64,000 bases of DNA from Marinobacter salsuginis. GTDB taxonomy: Bacteria > Pseudomonadota > Gammaproteobacteria > Pseudomonadales > Oleiphilaceae. The notes beneath the pieces were generated by a model. It saw only the letters and a list, made by a program, of their open reading frames with translations, ran no database searches and was not told the origin of the DNA. The DNA lies in NCBI RefSeq assembly GCF_009617755.1, contig NZ_BGZH01000001.1, forward strand, positions 124,001 to 188,000. The letters run 5' to 3'. Every line of letters begins with the position of its first letter. Positions within the stretch are counted from its first letter, which is position 1. A program made the position numbers and the translations under genes. Below, piece after piece: positions 1 through 11,543 of the stretch.

Positions 1-2304
1 ACGTGCTTTCCAGGCACTGACAACGCGGTGAACCTCATCGTCGTCCACAAAGGCTCCATGCACCCGAACCGGCAGGCCCGACCCCGGTGGCAGATAGAGC
101 ATGTCGCCATGCCCCAGTAGCTGCTCAGCGCCACCCTGATCCAGTACCGTCCGCGAATCAATCTTGGACGACACCTGGAAAGACATTCGGGTGGGAATGT
201 TGGCCTTGATCAGGCCGGTTATCACATCAACCGATGGCCTCTGGGTAGCGAGGATCAGGTGAATACCTGCCGCCCTTGCCTTCTGTGCAATGCGGGCAAT
301 CAGCTCTTCAACCTTTTTGCCAACGATCATCATCATGTCGGCAAACTCGTCGATCACGACCACGATGAATGGCAGGGTGTCCAGCTCGGGACGTTCCTGT
401 TCATCATTGGCGAGATACTCGTCCGGCTTCCAGAAAGGATCCAGAAGCGGTTCACCGGCGGCCACGGCGTCTTTGATCTTCCGGTTGTAACCGGCCAGAT
501 TCCGGACACCGAGGCTGGCCATTGACTTGTACCGGCGCTCCATTTCAGCCACACACCAGCGCAGGGCGTTGGCCGCCTCTTTCATGTCGGTGACCACCGG
601 CGCCAGCAAATGTGGAATGCCATCGTAGATGCTCAATTCGAGCATCTTCGGATCCACCATGATGAAACGGACATCTTCCGGCCCCGCCTTCAGCAGCATG
701 CTGAGCAGCATGGCATTGACGCCAACGGACTTACCGGAACCGGTGGTACCCGCCACGAGGAGGTGCGGCATTTTGGCAAGGTTGGCCACCATCGGGTTAC
801 CACCGATGTCATTACCCAGCGCCAGGGTCAGAGGGGAACTGGATTCCTGGAACACCCGGGCACCAAGCACCTCGCTCAGGCGGACCATTTCCCGTTCTTC
901 ATTCGGAATCTCAATACCAACAACAGACTTGCCGGGAATCACCTCGACAACCCGAACACTCAGTACCGCCAGGGAACGGGCCAGATCTTTGGCGAGGTTG
1001 GAAATCTTGCTGACCTTCACGCCCGGGGCCGGCTTGATCTCGAACCGGGTGATGACCGGGCCCGGATTGACCTCGACCACTTCCACCGATACCCCGAAAT
1101 CACCGAGCTTTTCTTCCAGCAATCGGGACATGTGCTCCAGCGATTCTTCCGAGTAGCCTTTTTCCTTATGCTCCTCCGGCGGGTCCAGCAGGGAAATCGG
1201 CGGGATCGGGCTTTCTATGTCTTCCAGCAGCGAAGGCTGCTTGCTGCCCTTGTCTTTCGACTGGGAAGGCTGTTCGTCCTTCTTGAAGGGCGAGATCTTC
1301 ACCGAACGCCCCGTAGGCTGAGAGGATTCGTCAGGTTTGGCAGGCTTATCTTTAGCCACAGGCGCGTCATCCCGCGAGCTGAAACTTTCAAGCCGAGCCG
1401 GCTCTGACTCAACTTCGGCCGAGAAACCATCCAGGCCCGGTTCCTTTCGAGCGGTTTCGGGCTTTGAAGCAGCCTTCGGGGCCTTGGGCTTCTTCGGACC
1501 GAAGCCGGGGATCCGGTGCCACCAGCGAGGCTTGTCGGGATCCGGGCTTTTCAATGCGCTATCGACAGCTGGCACACGATCCTTGACCACTGGGGGCTCT
1601 GCTCTTGGCTCGACCTTGGCCTCTGGTTTTTCCGATTGTTTCGGTTTTTCCGGCTTCGGCTTGCCCTTGAACAGACTGCTGATCGCCAGCCCTGTCCGAA
1701 GGGTCAGACCACCGACTTGATCCATCAGCCAGAACCACGACAAACCGGTTGTAACGGTCAGTGCGAACAGAAAGATGGCGATCAGCAAAAGCGTAGTCGC
1801 CGGCAGGTTGAAAAACCGAACCATGGCATCAGCCACAGCCGTACCAAGCACGCCGCCCGAGGAAGCCCCGAGACCAAATACGGAATAGAGCGACAACAGG
1901 CTGGTTGCCGAAAGAAGGATCAACAGGAAGCCACCGAACCGCATCATGAACAGCGGCCAGTGCAAGTCCAGGGAATCGTTGCGCCGCCGGATAAGCATCA
2001 GCGCGTAGCCGGCGATCATCACCGGAAACAGATAGGCGACGTGGCCGAAGAAATCCATGAAAAGGCTGGCGAGCCAGGCGCCGGTACGTCCGGCATAGTT
2101 CTGGACGCTGGTGTCATGACCAATGCTGGCCCAGCCGGGATCTGAGGGACTGAAGGTCACCAGCGCCATGGAAAGATAAATACAGAGCGCTATCAGAGCA
2201 ATAACGGCGCCTTCCCGGGCGCCCTGGGCAGCCAGGCGGCGAAAGCGCAGCTGCTTCTCTGTCAGTTCCTGTGGTGCTTTCTTCGCTTTTGCAGATTCGG
2301 CCAT
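1..2304 (-). CDS. ftsK: DNA translocase FtsK (3' end cut off by window)
   Basis: FtsK is the septal DNA pump that moves chromosome termini into daughter cells and activates XerCD at dif. I translated the minus strand from ATG 2304-2302; the frame stays open to base 1, giving 768 residues. The first ~200 residues hold hydrophobic segments typical of the four-helix FtsK membrane domain. A Pro/Lys/Glu-rich linker follows to about residue 350, then the motor: Walker A GTTGSGKS near residue 520 and Walker [12 protein letters not shown] near 650, then [13 protein letters not shown] and the [15 protein letters not shown] segment. The C-terminal gamma domain that reads KOPS lies outside the window. 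It starts only 6 bp after the metZ stop on the same strand. Confidence 0.97.
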   Translation of the reverse strand, partial: MAESAKAKKAPQELTEKQLRFRRLAAQGAREGAVIALIALCIYLSMALVTFSPSDPGWASIGHDTSVQNYAGRTGAWLASLFMDFFGHVAYLFPVMIAGYALMLIRRRNDSLDLHWPLFMMRFGGFLLILLSATSLLSLYSVFGLGASSGGVLGTAVADAMVRFFNLPATTLLLIAIFLFALTVTTGLSWFWLMDQVGGLTLRTGLAISSLFKGKPKPEKPKQSEKPEAKVEPRAEPPVVKDRVPAVDSALKSPDPDKPRWWHRIPGFGPKKPKAPKAASKPETARKEPGLDGFSAEVESEPARLESFSSRDDAPVAKDKPAKPDESSQPTGRSVKISPFKKDEQPSQSKDKGSKQPSLLEDIESPIPPISLLDPPEEHKEKGYSEESLEHMSRLLEEKLGDFGVSVEVVEVNPGPVITRFEIKPAPGVKVSKISNLAKDLARSLAVLSVRVVEVIPGKSVVGIEIPNEEREMVRLSEVLGARVFQESSSPLTLALGNDIGGNPMVANLAKMPHLLVAGTTGSGKSVGVNAMLLSMLLKAGPEDVRFIMVDPKMLELSIYDGIPHLLAPVVTDMKEAANALRWCVAEMERRYKSMASLGVRNLAGYNRKIKDAVAAGEPLLDPFWKPDEYLANDEQERPELDTLPFIVVVIDEFADMMMIVGKKVEELIARIAQKARAAGIHLILATQRPSVDVITGLIKANIPTRMSFQVSSKIDSRTVLDQGGAEQLLGHGDMLYLPPGSGLPVRVHGAFVDDDEVHRVVSAWKAR

Positions 2305-2310
2305 GAATGC

Positions 2311-3552
2311 TCAGACGTTATCGGTGCTTGCGTTTCGAAGCGCCTGGAAGCCCCTCTCCAGATCGGTTTTCAGGTCTTCGACAGCTTCGATGCCCACGGA
2401 AATCCGGATCAGGTTTTCCGTAATCCCGGCCCGCGCCTTGTCCTCCGGCGATAAGCGCCCGTGAGTGGTCGTAGCCGGGTGCGTGATCGTGGTCTTGACG
2501 TCACCCAGGTTTGCTGTGATGGAAATCATTCGGGTGCCATCAATGAAGGCCCAGGCCTCTTCCCTCGCGCCCTTGAGCTGGAAGGACAGCACGCCGCCAA
2601 ACCCGGTTTGCTGCTTCTTCGCCAGCTCATGTTGGGGATGGCTCTGCAGACCGGCGTAGAACACACGTTCAACCGCCGGTTGTTGCTCCAGCCACAGCGC
2701 CAACTCTAACGCATTGTCACAGTGGGCGCGCATACGAATTGGTAAGGTTTCCAGACCCTTCTGGAACACCCAGGCGTTAAAGGGACTCATGGTGGGACCA
2801 GCAGACCGCAGGAAGCCATAGATCTCTTCCATCATCTTCTCGGACCCGACCACAACACCGCCGACACAGCGGCCCTGGCCATCGAGGTATTTGGTGGCCG
2901 AGTGGATCACGATATCCGCGCCCTGCTCCAGCGGACGTTGAAGCACAGGCGTACAGAAACAGTTGTCCACCACGAAAAGCGCATCATTATCCCGGGCCAG
3001 CTGCCCAAGGGCCGCCATATCTGCAACTTCGCACAGGGGATTGGATGGCGTTTCAATGAACAGCATCCGGGTTTCGGGGCGCACCGACGCCCGCCACTCT
3101 TCCATATCCGTCAGACTGACAAACGTGGTTTGGACTCCGAAACGGGCCATGTATTTCTGGAACAGCACGTTGGTGGTGCCGAATACACCCCGGGAGCAGA
3201 TTACATGGTCGCCGCTCTGCAGCAGCGCCATGCAGGTGCTCAGGATCGCGGCCATACCGGAGGCGGTAGCAACTGCCCGCTCTCCACCTTCCATGGCGGC
3301 AATCCGGCCTTCGAAAGCCTGGACCGTCGGATTGGTAAATCGGGAATAGATGTTGCCCGGCTCATCACCGCCAAATCGCGCCGCTGCCTGCGCGGCACTG
3401 CCATAGACGAAGCTGGACGTAGGGAAAATGGCATCGCTGTGCTCGAGCTGCCCGGTGCGGATCTGCCCTGCCCTCACTGCCAGTGTGTCCACCGACATAC
3501 CATCAAGGTCCGACTCGGGAATCCAGACAGTCTCTTCACGGCGAAAGGTCAT
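2311..3552 (-). CDS. metZ: O-succinylhomoserine sulfhydrylase
   Basis: A PLP enzyme that makes homocysteine from O-succinylhomoserine and sulfide in direct-sulfhydrylation methionine synthesis. The 413-residue protein has the Cys/Met-metabolism PLP fold, with the cofactor lysine in [11 protein letters not shown] (about K221) and SRFTNPT near residue 70 typical of the family. I place the start at ATG 3552-3550 because AGGAG lies 6 nt upstream; a TTG one codon earlier is less likely. The metZ-purF-cvpA order matches pseudomonads, where this gene is metZ, not metB or metC. It probably shares a transcript with purF. Confidence 0.93.
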   Translation of the reverse strand: MTFRREETVWIPESDLDGMSVDTLAVRAGQIRTGQLEHSDAIFPTSSFVYGSAAQAAARFGGDEPGNIYSRFTNPTVQAFEGRIAAMEGGERAVATASGMAAILSTCMALLQSGDHVICSRGVFGTTNVLFQKYMARFGVQTTFVSLTDMEEWRASVRPETRMLFIETPSNPLCEVADMAALGQLARDNDALFVVDNCFCTPVLQRPLEQGADIVIHSATKYLDGQGRCVGGVVVGSEKMMEEIYGFLRSAGPTMSPFNAWVFQKGLETLPIRMRAHCDNALELALWLEQQPAVERVFYAGLQSHPQHELAKKQQTGFGGVLSFQLKGAREEAWAFIDGTRMISITANLGDVKTTITHPATTTHGRLSPEDKARAGITENLIRISVGIEAVEDLKTDLERGFQALRNASTDNV

Positions 3553-3579
3553 CAACTACTCCTGCCTGCTACGGCTCTT

Positions 3580-5106
3580 TCAGTCTTCGTCATTGTAAAG
3601 ATCGATAATACCGTTATCGCCAGATGTGGCGCCGGCGCTCTTGAAACGCTTGTCATCGTTACGCAGTTCTTCCAGACGGTTCAGATACGCTGCATCAACA
3701 TCGCCGGTTACGTAGTTGCCGGTAAACACGGAACATTCCCAGCCTTCGATGTCGTCATTGACATCACTGACACAGGTTACCAGATCCTCCAGATCCTGAT
3801 AGAGCAACCAGTCGGCCCCGATCAGTTCACGGATTTCTTCAACGGTGCGGTCGTGGGCGATCAGTTCACTGGCCGAAGGCATATCGATCCCGTAAACGTT
3901 CGGGTAGCGAACGGGGGGTGCCGCAGAGGCAAAATAGACCTTGCGAGCACCGGCATCCCGGGCCATCTGCACGATTTCCTTGCAGGTGGTGCCACGCACG
4001 ATGGAATCGTCCACAAGCATGACATTCTTGCCACGGAATTCCAGATCGATCGGGTTCAGCTTCTGGCGTACTGATTTCTTACGCATTTTCTGACCGGGCA
4101 TGATAAACGTCCGCCCGATATAGCGATTCTTGATGAAGCCTTCCCGGAATTTCACGCCCAGACGGTGGGCCATCTGCATGGCTGACGTGCGGCTGGTGTC
4201 AGGAATGGGCATCACCACGTCGATGTCGTGGTCCGGCGTCTCGCGGAGCACCTTCTCGGCCAGGGTCTCGCCCATGCGCAGACGGGCTTTGTAAACCGAC
4301 ACCTTGTCGATAATGGAGTCCGGACGGGCAAAATACACGTGTTCGAAAATACACGGGTACAGATGGGGCTGCTCGGCGCATTGCTGGGTATATAGCGTGC
4401 CGTCGGTTTCAATGTAGACGGCCTCACCGGGCGCAATGTCCCGCACCAGAGTGTAGCCTGCCGCATTAAGGGCAACGCTTTCCGAGGCAATCATGTATTC
4501 CTTGCGGCCATCTTCGGACGTGCGCTCGCCGTAACAGGCCGGACGTATGCCGTTCGGATCACGGAAGCCCACAATGCCGTAACCGGTGATCATGGCAATC
4601 ACGGCGTAGGCACCCCGGCAGCGTTTGTGAACGGCTCTCACTGCGGAGAAAATCTCGTCCTTGGTCGGGTCGAGCTTGCCAAGTTTCTGCAGCTCGTGGG
4701 CAAACACATTCAGCAGAACTTCCGAATCGGAGTTGGTGTTGATGTGACGCAGATCGGTCCGGAACAGGTCCTTGCTCAGATCATCCGCGTTAGTCAGGTT
4801 GCCGTTGTGGGCCAGGGTAATGCCGTAGGGACTGTTTACGTAAAACGGCTGGGCTTCGGCGGAACTGGAACTGCCCGCTGTCGGATAGCGTACGTGGCCG
4901 ATGCCCACGTTACCCACCAGCCGGCGCATGTGCCGGGTATGGAATACATCCCGCACTAGGCCATTATCCTTGCGCAGGAAAAACCGATCATCCTGAAATG
5001 TCACAATGCCCGCCGCGTCCTGGCCCCGGTGCTGAAGTACAGTCAGCGCATCATAGAGCGACTGATTGACGTTGGAAGTACTGACGATGCCGACAATGCC
5101 ACACAT
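3580..5106 (-). CDS. purF: Amidophosphoribosyltransferase
   Basis: Catalyses the first committed step of purine synthesis: PRPP plus glutamine gives phosphoribosylamine. The protein begins MCGIVGI, so Cys2 becomes the N-terminal nucleophile of the glutaminase domain after Met removal. The glutaminase half contains [10 protein letters not shown] and the phosphoribosyltransferase half has the PRPP loop [13 protein letters not shown] near residues 358-372. At 508 residues it matches the usual length (about 505). It sits between cvpA and metZ on one strand with short gaps, the conserved gammaproteobacterial arrangement. Confidence 0.98.
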   Translation of the reverse strand: MCGIVGIVSTSNVNQSLYDALTVLQHRGQDAAGIVTFQDDRFFLRKDNGLVRDVFHTRHMRRLVGNVGIGHVRYPTAGSSSSAEAQPFYVNSPYGITLAHNGNLTNADDLSKDLFRTDLRHINTNSDSEVLLNVFAHELQKLGKLDPTKDEIFSAVRAVHKRCRGAYAVIAMITGYGIVGFRDPNGIRPACYGERTSEDGRKEYMIASESVALNAAGYTLVRDIAPGEAVYIETDGTLYTQQCAEQPHLYPCIFEHVYFARPDSIIDKVSVYKARLRMGETLAEKVLRETPDHDIDVVMPIPDTSRTSAMQMAHRLGVKFREGFIKNRYIGRTFIMPGQKMRKKSVRQKLNPIDLEFRGKNVMLVDDSIVRGTTCKEIVQMARDAGARKVYFASAAPPVRYPNVYGIDMPSASELIAHDRTVEEIRELIGADWLLYQDLEDLVTCVSDVNDDIEGWECSVFTGNYVTGDVDAAYLNRLEELRNDDKRFKSAGATSGDNGIIDLYNDED

Positions 5107-5140
5107 GGATAAAGGTATCTCCGAGTGTTAAAACTGAATG

Positions 5141-5710
5141 TTAGCGGGACGCGGACGCAGGTTCCACGCCTTCCTGCTCTGTAACGGGTTCCGGTTCCAG
5201 CGCGTTTTCCGGTGCAGGCCCCAGAAAGCGTGCAAATTCATCGCCCAGGGTCCGTCTGGACCAATCTTCCACCACGGCCAGGCGATCAATGATAATTGAG
5301 GTTCGCCACCAGGTGTCCTGTGCCAGCGGCGTATACCGGGTAAACGCAATGGCCACAATCACCACCACCACACCGCGCAGAAGTCCAAATCCCATACCGA
5401 GTACCCGGTCAGTGGCCGACAGCCCAGTGGCCCTGATCAGATGGCCAATCATGTTATTGATGATGGCGCCAACAATAAGGGTTCCAAAAAAGAGTATGGC
5501 AAAGGCAGCAATCAGCCGGACAAGTGGCGTTTCAACCGTACTTTCCAGCAGAGACTGCATCTGGGGATGGAAGGTTCTGGCCAGGATAAACGCGCCCACC
5601 CAAGTCACCAGCGACAGCGCTTCCCGAACAAAGCCCCGTTTCAGACTGATGAGAGTGGAAACTGTAATGAGGGCGATAATGACCCAGTCAATCCAGATCA
5701 GCGCTTCCAT
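5141..5710 (-). CDS. cvpA: CvpA family inner-membrane protein
   Basis: CvpA is a small inner-membrane protein first linked to colicin V production and later to envelope stress tolerance; its biochemical role is not settled. The 189-residue protein begins MEALIWIDWVIIALI and shows about four hydrophobic helices in the first ~125 residues (near 7-22, 32-50, 65-90 and 108-125), then a soluble acidic C-terminal tail. The conserved LKRGFVREALSL loop follows the first helix. It lies just upstream of purF, as in E. coli and Pseudomonas, so the two are probably cotranscribed. Confidence 0.93.
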   Translation of the reverse strand: MEALIWIDWVIIALITVSTLISLKRGFVREALSLVTWVGAFILARTFHPQMQSLLESTVETPLVRLIAAFAILFFGTLIVGAIINNMIGHLIRATGLSATDRVLGMGFGLLRGVVVVIVAIAFTRYTPLAQDTWWRTSIIIDRLAVVEDWSRRTLGDEFARFLGPAPENALEPEPVTEQEGVEPASASR

Positions 5711-5801
5711 TGAAAACCCGGTGGAGAAAAGGAAGCGCGAATTCTATCAGGAAACCCCTGCTCGCCAAACCGCCAGACACACATAAACCGGACCCCGGGC
5801 G

Positions 5802-6473
5802 TTATTTTTCGCCGGAGGTAACCAGGCTATTGAGCCCAAAGGCATCGTCCAGAGCCCTCTTGGCAGATTCAGCTTCGGATTTGGATGCGAAGGGACCACT
5901 GAATACCCGGGTTAACGTGGTCTCGCCCCGAACAACTTCCTGCAGGTGGGAGCCATAGCCTTTTTCTCGCACCTGGTCTCTGAGCCGGCGGGCGTTATCG
6001 GAATTGCCGAAGCTTCCCAATTGAACCACCCAGGCGCCTTCCAGGGATCGTTCGTACTCAGCGGTTTCCGTGACAGAGCTCTCCGAGGCTTGATTGTCAG
6101 TCTCGGCGGAAGCGCTGGACGGTTCCTGAGACGTGCTGGCTTGGGACTGCGGGCTTTCGGACGCTGGTGCATCCCCGAAGGCTGTCTCCTCGCCCGGGGA
6201 TTCCTCAAGGATCCGATACCCCGGCGAATCGGCGCTTTCTTCCTCGACAGCCGGTATCGTTACACCGCCTTCACTGGTTTCAAGGCCGTAAGATGGTGGG
6301 GGTTCCACCCCGGATTCCGGTGCTTCAACCTCGGGAAATGGCGGTTCCTCTGGAATCTTTATGGTGGTGGAAGTGCGCTCGGAATGAGGCTCATCGAAGA
6401 GCATGGGAACAAAGATAACCGCCAGGGAAACAAGGACCAGCGCCCCGATTATTCTCTGTTTCAGTCCATCCAC
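5802..6473 (-). CDS. dedD: SPOR-domain protein, DedD type
   Basis: A probable cell-division protein that binds denuded septal peptidoglycan. The 223-residue protein starts MDGLKQRIIGALVLVSLAVIFVP, a short cytoplasmic tail and one membrane anchor (about 8-24). A long Pro/Glu/Ser-rich periplasmic linker follows, then a C-terminal SPOR domain (about 145-223) with GAWVVQLGSFGN and TRVFSGPFASKSEAE. Position between folC and cvpA is the classic dedD place. The symbol rests on domain plan and synteny rather than close sequence identity. Confidence 0.87.
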   Translation of the reverse strand: MDGLKQRIIGALVLVSLAVIFVPMLFDEPHSERTSTTIKIPEEPPFPEVEAPESGVEPPPSYGLETSEGGVTIPAVEEESADSPGYRILEESPGEETAFGDAPASESPQSQASTSQEPSSASAETDNQASESSVTETAEYERSLEGAWVVQLGSFGNSDNARRLRDQVREKGYGSHLQEVVRGETTLTRVFSGPFASKSEAESAKRALDDAFGLNSLVTSGEK

Positions 6474-6616
6474 GTCGTAAGGCTCCCAACTGTTATGACT
6501 GCGCCCCGAGAGGCACCTATCCGCAGATACTAACTGCCCGAAAGCCGGAACTCAAAGTGCTACCCGCTGCCATGGACAAAGTTTAAGGGGGTTTCGCCTG
6601 GCTTCGGCCTGATTCT

Positions 6617-7924
6617 TCAGCGAAGCAGAATCTCGCGACCCTCTGCGACCGTGAAGAACGAGCCGAAAACGACCACGATATCCTCGGGACTGCAGGCTGA
6701 CAAAGCTGACTCGAGGGCCTCACCTACGGACTCGAAAGCCGAGGCATCAGCGATACCGGCGTTGGCCAACCGTGCCTGCAAATCATGGGCAGACAGCCCC
6801 CTCGGCAACTTGAGACTGGATAGATACCAGGCATCAACCACACCAGCCATTGCTTTTCCGACACCTTCCACGTCTTTGTCTGCCAGGGCACCGTAGACCG
6901 CATGGACTCGCCGGCCAGAGGACTTCAGGCTATTCAGTTGTCCGGCCAACCATTCTGCGGCATGGGGATTATGCCCGACATCCAGATAAACATCCGGGGA
7001 AGATCCCAGACGCTCAAATCGGCCGGGAACGCTCAGACTTCCGAGCACCTGCTCAATGGCGGAAACCGACAGACCCGGCTCAAGCTGCCGCACAGCAACG
7101 ACGGCCGCTGCCATGCTTTTGACCGGCAAGGGCCCTGCGGGCAGGCGTACCGGCTGGTTTTCATAGTCCAGAATCACCTCAGGAAACCCGGAACCAGACT
7201 GCGGTTCTGAACTTAACTGATAGTCCCGCCCCAACATCGCTAACCGGATCTTCTGAGCCGCCGCCTGCTGAAGCACCGACCGCGGCGGATCGGTATCCGC
7301 ATAGACCGCCGGAATACCCGGTCGGAGCACCCCTGCTTTCTCAAAACCGATGACTTCCCGGTTATCGCCAAGAAAAGCCACGTGGTCGATGTCCACCGAT
7401 GTCAGTATGGCGAAATCTGCATCCAGAACATTGACTGCGTCCAGTCGTCCGCCCAAGCCAACTTCAAGGACCCAGTCGTCCAGGCCTGAGTCGGCAAAAG
7501 CCACAAACGCAGCAAGAGTCCCGAATTCAAAATAAGTCAGCGACACACTGCCGCGGGCGGCTTCAACCGCTTCAAAGGCCCGCACCAGTGCGTCGTCGGA
7601 GATATCGTCACCATTGAGGCGCACCCGTTCGTTATAGCGCTGGAGGTGAGGCGAGGTATAGGCTCCGACACGACGACCGGCGGCGCGCAACAGCGCTTCT
7701 GTAGCGCCCACAGCGCTGCCTTTGCCATTGGTGCCGGCCACCGTGATGATCCGGGCTTGCGGCTTTCGCCGGAAAAGCCGGCGCATAACCACGAGCACCC
7801 GATCCAGGCCGAGGTCAATCTCTGTTGGGTGTATCGCTTCGAGGTAGGCAAGCCACTGATCAACAGTGGCGCCAGCCCCCGGTGAAGCCGGGGGCTGGTC
7901 CGAACGGTTACTCGGCGGGGGCAT
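6617..7924 (-). CDS. folC: Bifunctional folylpolyglutamate/dihydrofolate synthase
   Basis: Adds L-glutamate to dihydropteroate and to folates using ATP. The 435-residue protein is a Mur-ligase relative with the ATP loop [12 protein letters not shown] near residues 62-73, the [11 protein letters not shown] segment near 190 and the C-terminal [19 protein letters not shown] region. ATG 7924 overlaps the last 17 nt of accD, so translation is likely coupled; the upstream ribosome site is weak. Codons 9-17 encode a strong GC hairpin (listed separately). A 143-bp stretch with no obvious signal separates it from dedD downstream. Confidence 0.95.
   Translation of the reverse strand: MPPPSNRSDQPPASPGAGATVDQWLAYLEAIHPTEIDLGLDRVLVVMRRLFRRKPQARIITVAGTNGKGSAVGATEALLRAAGRRVGAYTSPHLQRYNERVRLNGDDISDDALVRAFEAVEAARGSVSLTYFEFGTLAAFVAFADSGLDDWVLEVGLGGRLDAVNVLDADFAILTSVDIDHVAFLGDNREVIGFEKAGVLRPGIPAVYADTDPPRSVLQQAAAQKIRLAMLGRDYQLSSEPQSGSGFPEVILDYENQPVRLPAGPLPVKSMAAAVVAVRQLEPGLSVSAIEQVLGSLSVPGRFERLGSSPDVYLDVGHNPHAAEWLAGQLNSLKSSGRRVHAVYGALADKDVEGVGKAMAGVVDAWYLSSLKLPRGLSAHDLQARLANAGIADASAFESVGEALESALSACSPEDIVVVFGSFFTVAEGREILLR
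7872..7898 (-). other. 11-bp GC-rich hairpin just after accD, inside folC codons
   Basis: CCAGCCCCCGG and CCGGGGGCTGG form a perfect 11-bp stem with a 5-nt loop. On the minus strand it begins 9 nt after the accD stop and lies within the first codons of folC. No U-run follows, so it is not a classical terminator. It could slow ribosomes, protect the accD 3' end or lower folC expression; that is inference. Confidence 0.6.
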
Positions 7925-8834
7925 CGGTTTCAGGCTTTTCCGTCACTTCAAACTCGATGGGCTCCTCGGTTCCTGGACGTTCCTGGCCAGTGAACTTGGC
8001 CAGTACGTGGGCAATACGTTCACGCATCTGGTGACGATGGAGAATCATGTCGATAGCGCCATGCTCCAACAGGAACTCACTGCGCTGGAACCCTTCCGGC
8101 AGCTTTTCACGCACGGTCTGTTCGATGACTCGCGGACCGGCGAAACCAATCAATGCATTCGGCTCGGCAATATTGAGATCACCCAGCATGGCCAGACTGG
8201 CGGAAACGCCACCGAACACGGGATCGGTCATTACCGAAATGTAGGGGATCCCCTCCAGTTTCATCCGCTCAAGGACCGCCGCCGTTTTCGACATCTGCAT
8301 CAGCGACAGGATGGCTTCCTGCATCCGGGCACCACCACTGGCGGAGAAACAGACCAGAGGAATTCTTTCTTCAAGGGCAACATTGGCAGCCTGGACGAAT
8401 TTTTCGCCGACGACCTGGCCCATGGATCCGCCCAGGAAACCGAATTCAAAGGAGCAAGCAACCAGAGGCACGCCAAGTGTGGTGCCTTTCATGGCCACCA
8501 GAGCGTCTTTCTCACCGGTACCTTTCTGGGCCTGGGACAGACGATCCTTATAGCGTTTGCTGTCTTTGAACTTCAGACGATCCCAAGGCTCCAGCTGGGC
8601 AGCAATCTCCTCCCGACCATCCGGATCAAGAAAAACGTCCAGACGACGGCGGGCCGTCACCCTCAGGTGGTGATTGCATTTGGGGCAAACATCCAGGTTT
8701 TTTTCAAGTTCCGGCTTGTAGAGAAAGGCGCCGCATTTGGGGCATTTCTTCCACAGCCCCTCCGGCACTCCGGTTCTCTGCTTGGATTCCGAGCGAATCT
8801 TGCTCGGCATGATCTTGTCCAGCCAGTTACTCAT
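7908..8834 (-). CDS. accD: Acetyl-CoA carboxylase, carboxyltransferase subunit beta
   Basis: Beta subunit of the carboxyltransferase that makes malonyl-CoA for fatty-acid synthesis. The start is ATG 8834 ([11 protein letters not shown]), matching family N-termini. The zinc ribbon is visible as Cys31, Cys34, Cys50 and Cys53, followed by the crotonase-like core with [12 protein letters not shown] and [15 protein letters not shown]. At 308 residues it has the usual length. It lies between trpA and folC, the order seen in many gammaproteobacteria. Confidence 0.97.
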   Translation of the reverse strand: MSNWLDKIMPSKIRSESKQRTGVPEGLWKKCPKCGAFLYKPELEKNLDVCPKCNHHLRVTARRRLDVFLDPDGREEIAAQLEPWDRLKFKDSKRYKDRLSQAQKGTGEKDALVAMKGTTLGVPLVACSFEFGFLGGSMGQVVGEKFVQAANVALEERIPLVCFSASGGARMQEAILSLMQMSKTAAVLERMKLEGIPYISVMTDPVFGGVSASLAMLGDLNIAEPNALIGFAGPRVIEQTVREKLPEGFQRSEFLLEHGAIDMILHRHQMRERIAHVLAKFTGQERPGTEEPIEFEVTEKPETDAPAE

Positions 8835-8880
8835 GGTCTCATCCTGTCCTTTGACGCCTGTTTGCCCCGCTCCTCTCCAA

Positions 8881-9693
8881 TCAGGAGGCGAGACTGTCCA
8901 GTGCTTCACGCATCGGGTGGAGCAGATCCGTCAATGCCCGCTTGAGCTGGTCGGTATCTGCCTGATTTCTGGCTATTGTATCGACCAGGACACTGCCAAC
9001 AATTACACCATCGGATACCCGACCCACGGCGGCAGCCGTTTCCGCATCGCGAATGCCAAAGCCGACACCCACGGGAAGCGCGGTCAGCTCGTGAATATGA
9101 TTCACTTTCTGAGCGACCTCATCCACGTTGATGGTGGCGGAACCTGTCACACCCTTGATAGAAACATAGTACACATAACCGGATGAGTGCTCACTGATTG
9201 CACGGATCCGGTCATCGGTCGTGGTCGGTGCGAGCAAGAAGATGGCGTCGAGATTTCGCTGGGTAAACAGCGGGGCAACCTCGTCAGCCTCCTCTGGCGG
9301 CAGGTCCACGGTCAGGATCCCATCCACGCCGGCCTCCTTGGCGGCGTCGGCAAATTGCTCGTACCCCATGGCTTCCATCGGATTCAGGTAACCCATCAGA
9401 ACCACCGGGGTCGCATCATCCGTCTTGCGAAACTCCTTGACCATGGCAATCACCTGTCGCAAGGAGGTGCCATGAACCAATGCCCGCTCGCAGGCCAGCT
9501 GTATAACCGGCCCGTCCGCCATCGGGTCGGAGAAAGGAACACCGAGCTCGATAATATCGGCACCTGCTTTCACCAGCGTATGCATCAGATCAACCGTGAC
9601 ATCGGGATGAGGGTCACCGGCGGTAATGTAGGGAATAAGTGCCTTGCGACCCTGTCCTTTCAGGGCCTTGAGGACCCCTTCAATTCGGCTCAT
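8881..9693 (-). CDS. trpA: Tryptophan synthase alpha chain
   Basis: Cleaves indole-3-glycerol phosphate to indole, which is passed to TrpB. I set the start at ATG 9693 (MSRIEGVL) because AGGAG precedes it; the open frame runs 16 codons further without support. Catalytic Glu49 (in [11 protein letters not shown]) and Asp60 are present, and length (270) is normal. It starts shortly after the trpB stop and probably belongs to a trpF-trpB-trpA-accD-folC transcript. Confidence 0.97.
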   Translation of the reverse strand: MSRIEGVLKALKGQGRKALIPYITAGDPHPDVTVDLMHTLVKAGADIIELGVPFSDPMADGPVIQLACERALVHGTSLRQVIAMVKEFRKTDDATPVVLMGYLNPMEAMGYEQFADAAKEAGVDGILTVDLPPEEADEVAPLFTQRNLDAIFLLAPTTTDDRIRAISEHSSGYVYYVSIKGVTGSATINVDEVAQKVNHIHELTALPVGVGFGIRDAETAAAVGRVSDGVIVGSVLVDTIARNQADTDQLKRALTDLLHPMREALDSLAS

Positions 9694-9712
9694 GCCTGCT
9701 CCTGTTAATTCT

Positions 9713-10933
9713 TCAGATCTCGATGCCTTCAAGCTTGGCAACAGTGTTGATGTCCTTGTCTCCGCGGCCGGAAACGTTGATCACGACGGTCTGGTCTTTG
9801 TCCATGGTCGCAGCCAGTTTGATGGCGTATGCGACAGCGTGAGCCGTTTCCAGAGCAGGCATGATGCCTTCCACACGGGTCAGCTTCCGGAATCCCTCCA
9901 TAGCTTCATCATCAGTGACGGACACATAGCTTGCCCTGCCGATATCCTTCAACCAGCTGTGCTCTGGCCCCACACCCGGATAGTCGAGACCGGCGCTCAC
10001 TGAATGCGTACCCGCAATCTGGCCATTCTCGTCTTCCATCAGGTAGGTTCTGTTGCCGTGGAGCACGCCCGGGCGACCGGCACACAGGGGCGCTGCGTGC
10101 TTGCCGGTATCAATACCAAGGCCGCCCGCTTCAACACCATAGATTTTGACTGACTCGTCAGCGAGGAACGGATAGAACATCCCGATTGCGTTCGATCCAC
10201 CACCCACACAGGCCACCAGCGCGTCCGGCAGTTTCCCGGTTTTCTCCAGTGCCTGGCGGCGGGTTTCACGACCAATCACGGACTGGAAATCGCGGACCAG
10301 CAGAGGATAAGGATGCGGGCCTGCAACGGTGCCGATGATGTAGAAGGTATCGTCCACATTGGCCACCCAATCACGCATGGCGTCGTTCATGGCATCTTTC
10401 AGGGTTTTGGTGCCACTTTCCACGGCATGCACGGTTGCACCCAGAAGTTTCATACGGAACACGTTCAGGGACTGGCGCTGGACATCTTCCGCACCCATAA
10501 ACACATGGCACTCCAGACCAAGACGAGCGCAGACCGTGGCAGTGGCAACACCGTGCTGGCCGGCGCCGGTTTCAGCGATGATCCGCTTTTTGCCGAGAAA
10601 GCTTGCAAGCAGGGCCTGGCCGATGGTGTTGTTCACCTTGTGAGCGCCCGTGTGACAGAGATCTTCGCGCTTCAGCCAGATCTGGGCGCCACCGGTTTCA
10701 CGGCTAAGACGCTCGGCGAAATACAGCGGCGTTGGCCGACCAACATAATCGGCGAGCTCTTTGTCGAACCGCGCCTGGAATTCCGGATCCTTCTTCAGGC
10801 GGGCGTATTCTTTCTCGAGGGTCATCAGGGAATCCATCAGGGTCTCGGAAACAAATCGCCCACCAAAGGCCCCGAAGTGACCCCGCGCGTCCGGCAGTGC
10901 GCTCAGCATTTCTTCAGTCAGTTTTACAGACAC
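9713..10933 (-). CDS. trpB: Tryptophan synthase beta chain
   Basis: PLP enzyme that joins indole and serine to make tryptophan. The cofactor lysine is in HTGAHKVNN (K99 with my start), and the glycine-rich phosphate loop [10 protein letters not shown] is present. I chose GTG 10933 because AGAGG lies 6 nt upstream and the protein then begins [10 protein letters not shown] and is 406 residues, the family norm. The longer frame to 11011 would add 26 residues read from inside trpF. The start overlaps the trpF 3' end by 20 nt, suggesting coupling. Confidence 0.97.
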   Translation of the reverse strand: MSVKLTEEMLSALPDARGHFGAFGGRFVSETLMDSLMTLEKEYARLKKDPEFQARFDKELADYVGRPTPLYFAERLSRETGGAQIWLKREDLCHTGAHKVNNTIGQALLASFLGKKRIIAETGAGQHGVATATVCARLGLECHVFMGAEDVQRQSLNVFRMKLLGATVHAVESGTKTLKDAMNDAMRDWVANVDDTFYIIGTVAGPHPYPLLVRDFQSVIGRETRRQALEKTGKLPDALVACVGGGSNAIGMFYPFLADESVKIYGVEAGGLGIDTGKHAAPLCAGRPGVLHGNRTYLMEDENGQIAGTHSVSAGLDYPGVGPEHSWLKDIGRASYVSVTDDEAMEGFRKLTRVEGIMPALETAHAVAYAIKLAATMDKDQTVVINVSGRGDKDINTVAKLEGIEI

Positions 10934-11543
10934 GGTGAACCTCTTTAATGAAATGAGAAATTTTCTGGATGTCCTTGATACCTTTGGCCTGCTCAACACC
11001 GCCACTGACATCCACAGCCCAGGGTTTCACCTGCTCTACAGCGGCAGATACGTTATCAGATGACAACCCACCGGCCAATACGATCGGAAGTGGCCGATGG
11101 TCGGGAATCAGGTCCCAGTTGAACGACTTTCCGGTTCCGCCATACCGGTCGGGATCCCAGGCGTCTACCAGCAAACCAGAAGCATTCCGGAACTCGTCAA
11201 ACGCGGCTTCTATCTGGCCGGCCTCACGAACACGAATAGCCTTGATCCAACGGCGTCCAAAGCCGGCACAAAACCCGGCCTCTTCGTCGCCATGGAACTG
11301 CAGCAAGTCGAGCGGCACCTGTTCCAGAACCCTATCGACAAACTGCTGGGTGGGGTTTACGAATAGCCCCACGACCGACACAAACGCCGGAACGCGTTTT
11401 GCCAGTTCCGCGGCCCGCTCCACAGTCACGGACCGGGGGCTGGGCTCATAGAACACCAGGCCCAGGGCGTCGGCGCCGGATTGAACAGCACCGTCAATAT
11501 CCTCAGGACGGGTGAGGCCGCAAATTTTAACCCTTGTACTCAT
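10914..11543 (-). CDS. trpF: Phosphoribosylanthranilate isomerase
   Basis: Third step of the tryptophan branch, an Amadori rearrangement giving CdRP. A stand-alone TIM barrel of 209 residues starting [16 protein letters not shown] at ATG 11543; KICG holds the catalytic Cys. [18 protein letters not shown] and [11 protein letters not shown] are the family phosphate and barrel motifs. It overlaps truA upstream by 4 nt and trpB downstream by 20 nt. The trpG, trpD, trpC and trpE genes are not in this window, as expected where trp genes are split. Confidence 0.96.
   Translation of the reverse strand: MSTRVKICGLTRPEDIDGAVQSGADALGLVFYEPSPRSVTVERAAELAKRVPAFVSVVGLFVNPTQQFVDRVLEQVPLDLLQFHGDEEAGFCAGFGRRWIKAIRVREAGQIEAAFDEFRNASGLLVDAWDPDRYGGTGKSFNWDLIPDHRPLPIVLAGGLSSDNVSAAVEQVKPWAVDVSGGVEQAKGIKDIQKISHFIKEVHRVCKTD

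Noticed and set aside
610..1407. A 265-codon open frame on the plus strand
   Set aside because: It is antisense to ftsK, whose minus-strand frame is open and has Walker motifs.
2902..4074. A 390-codon open frame on the plus strand
   Set aside because: It runs antisense across metZ and purF, both unambiguous, and has no domain pattern.
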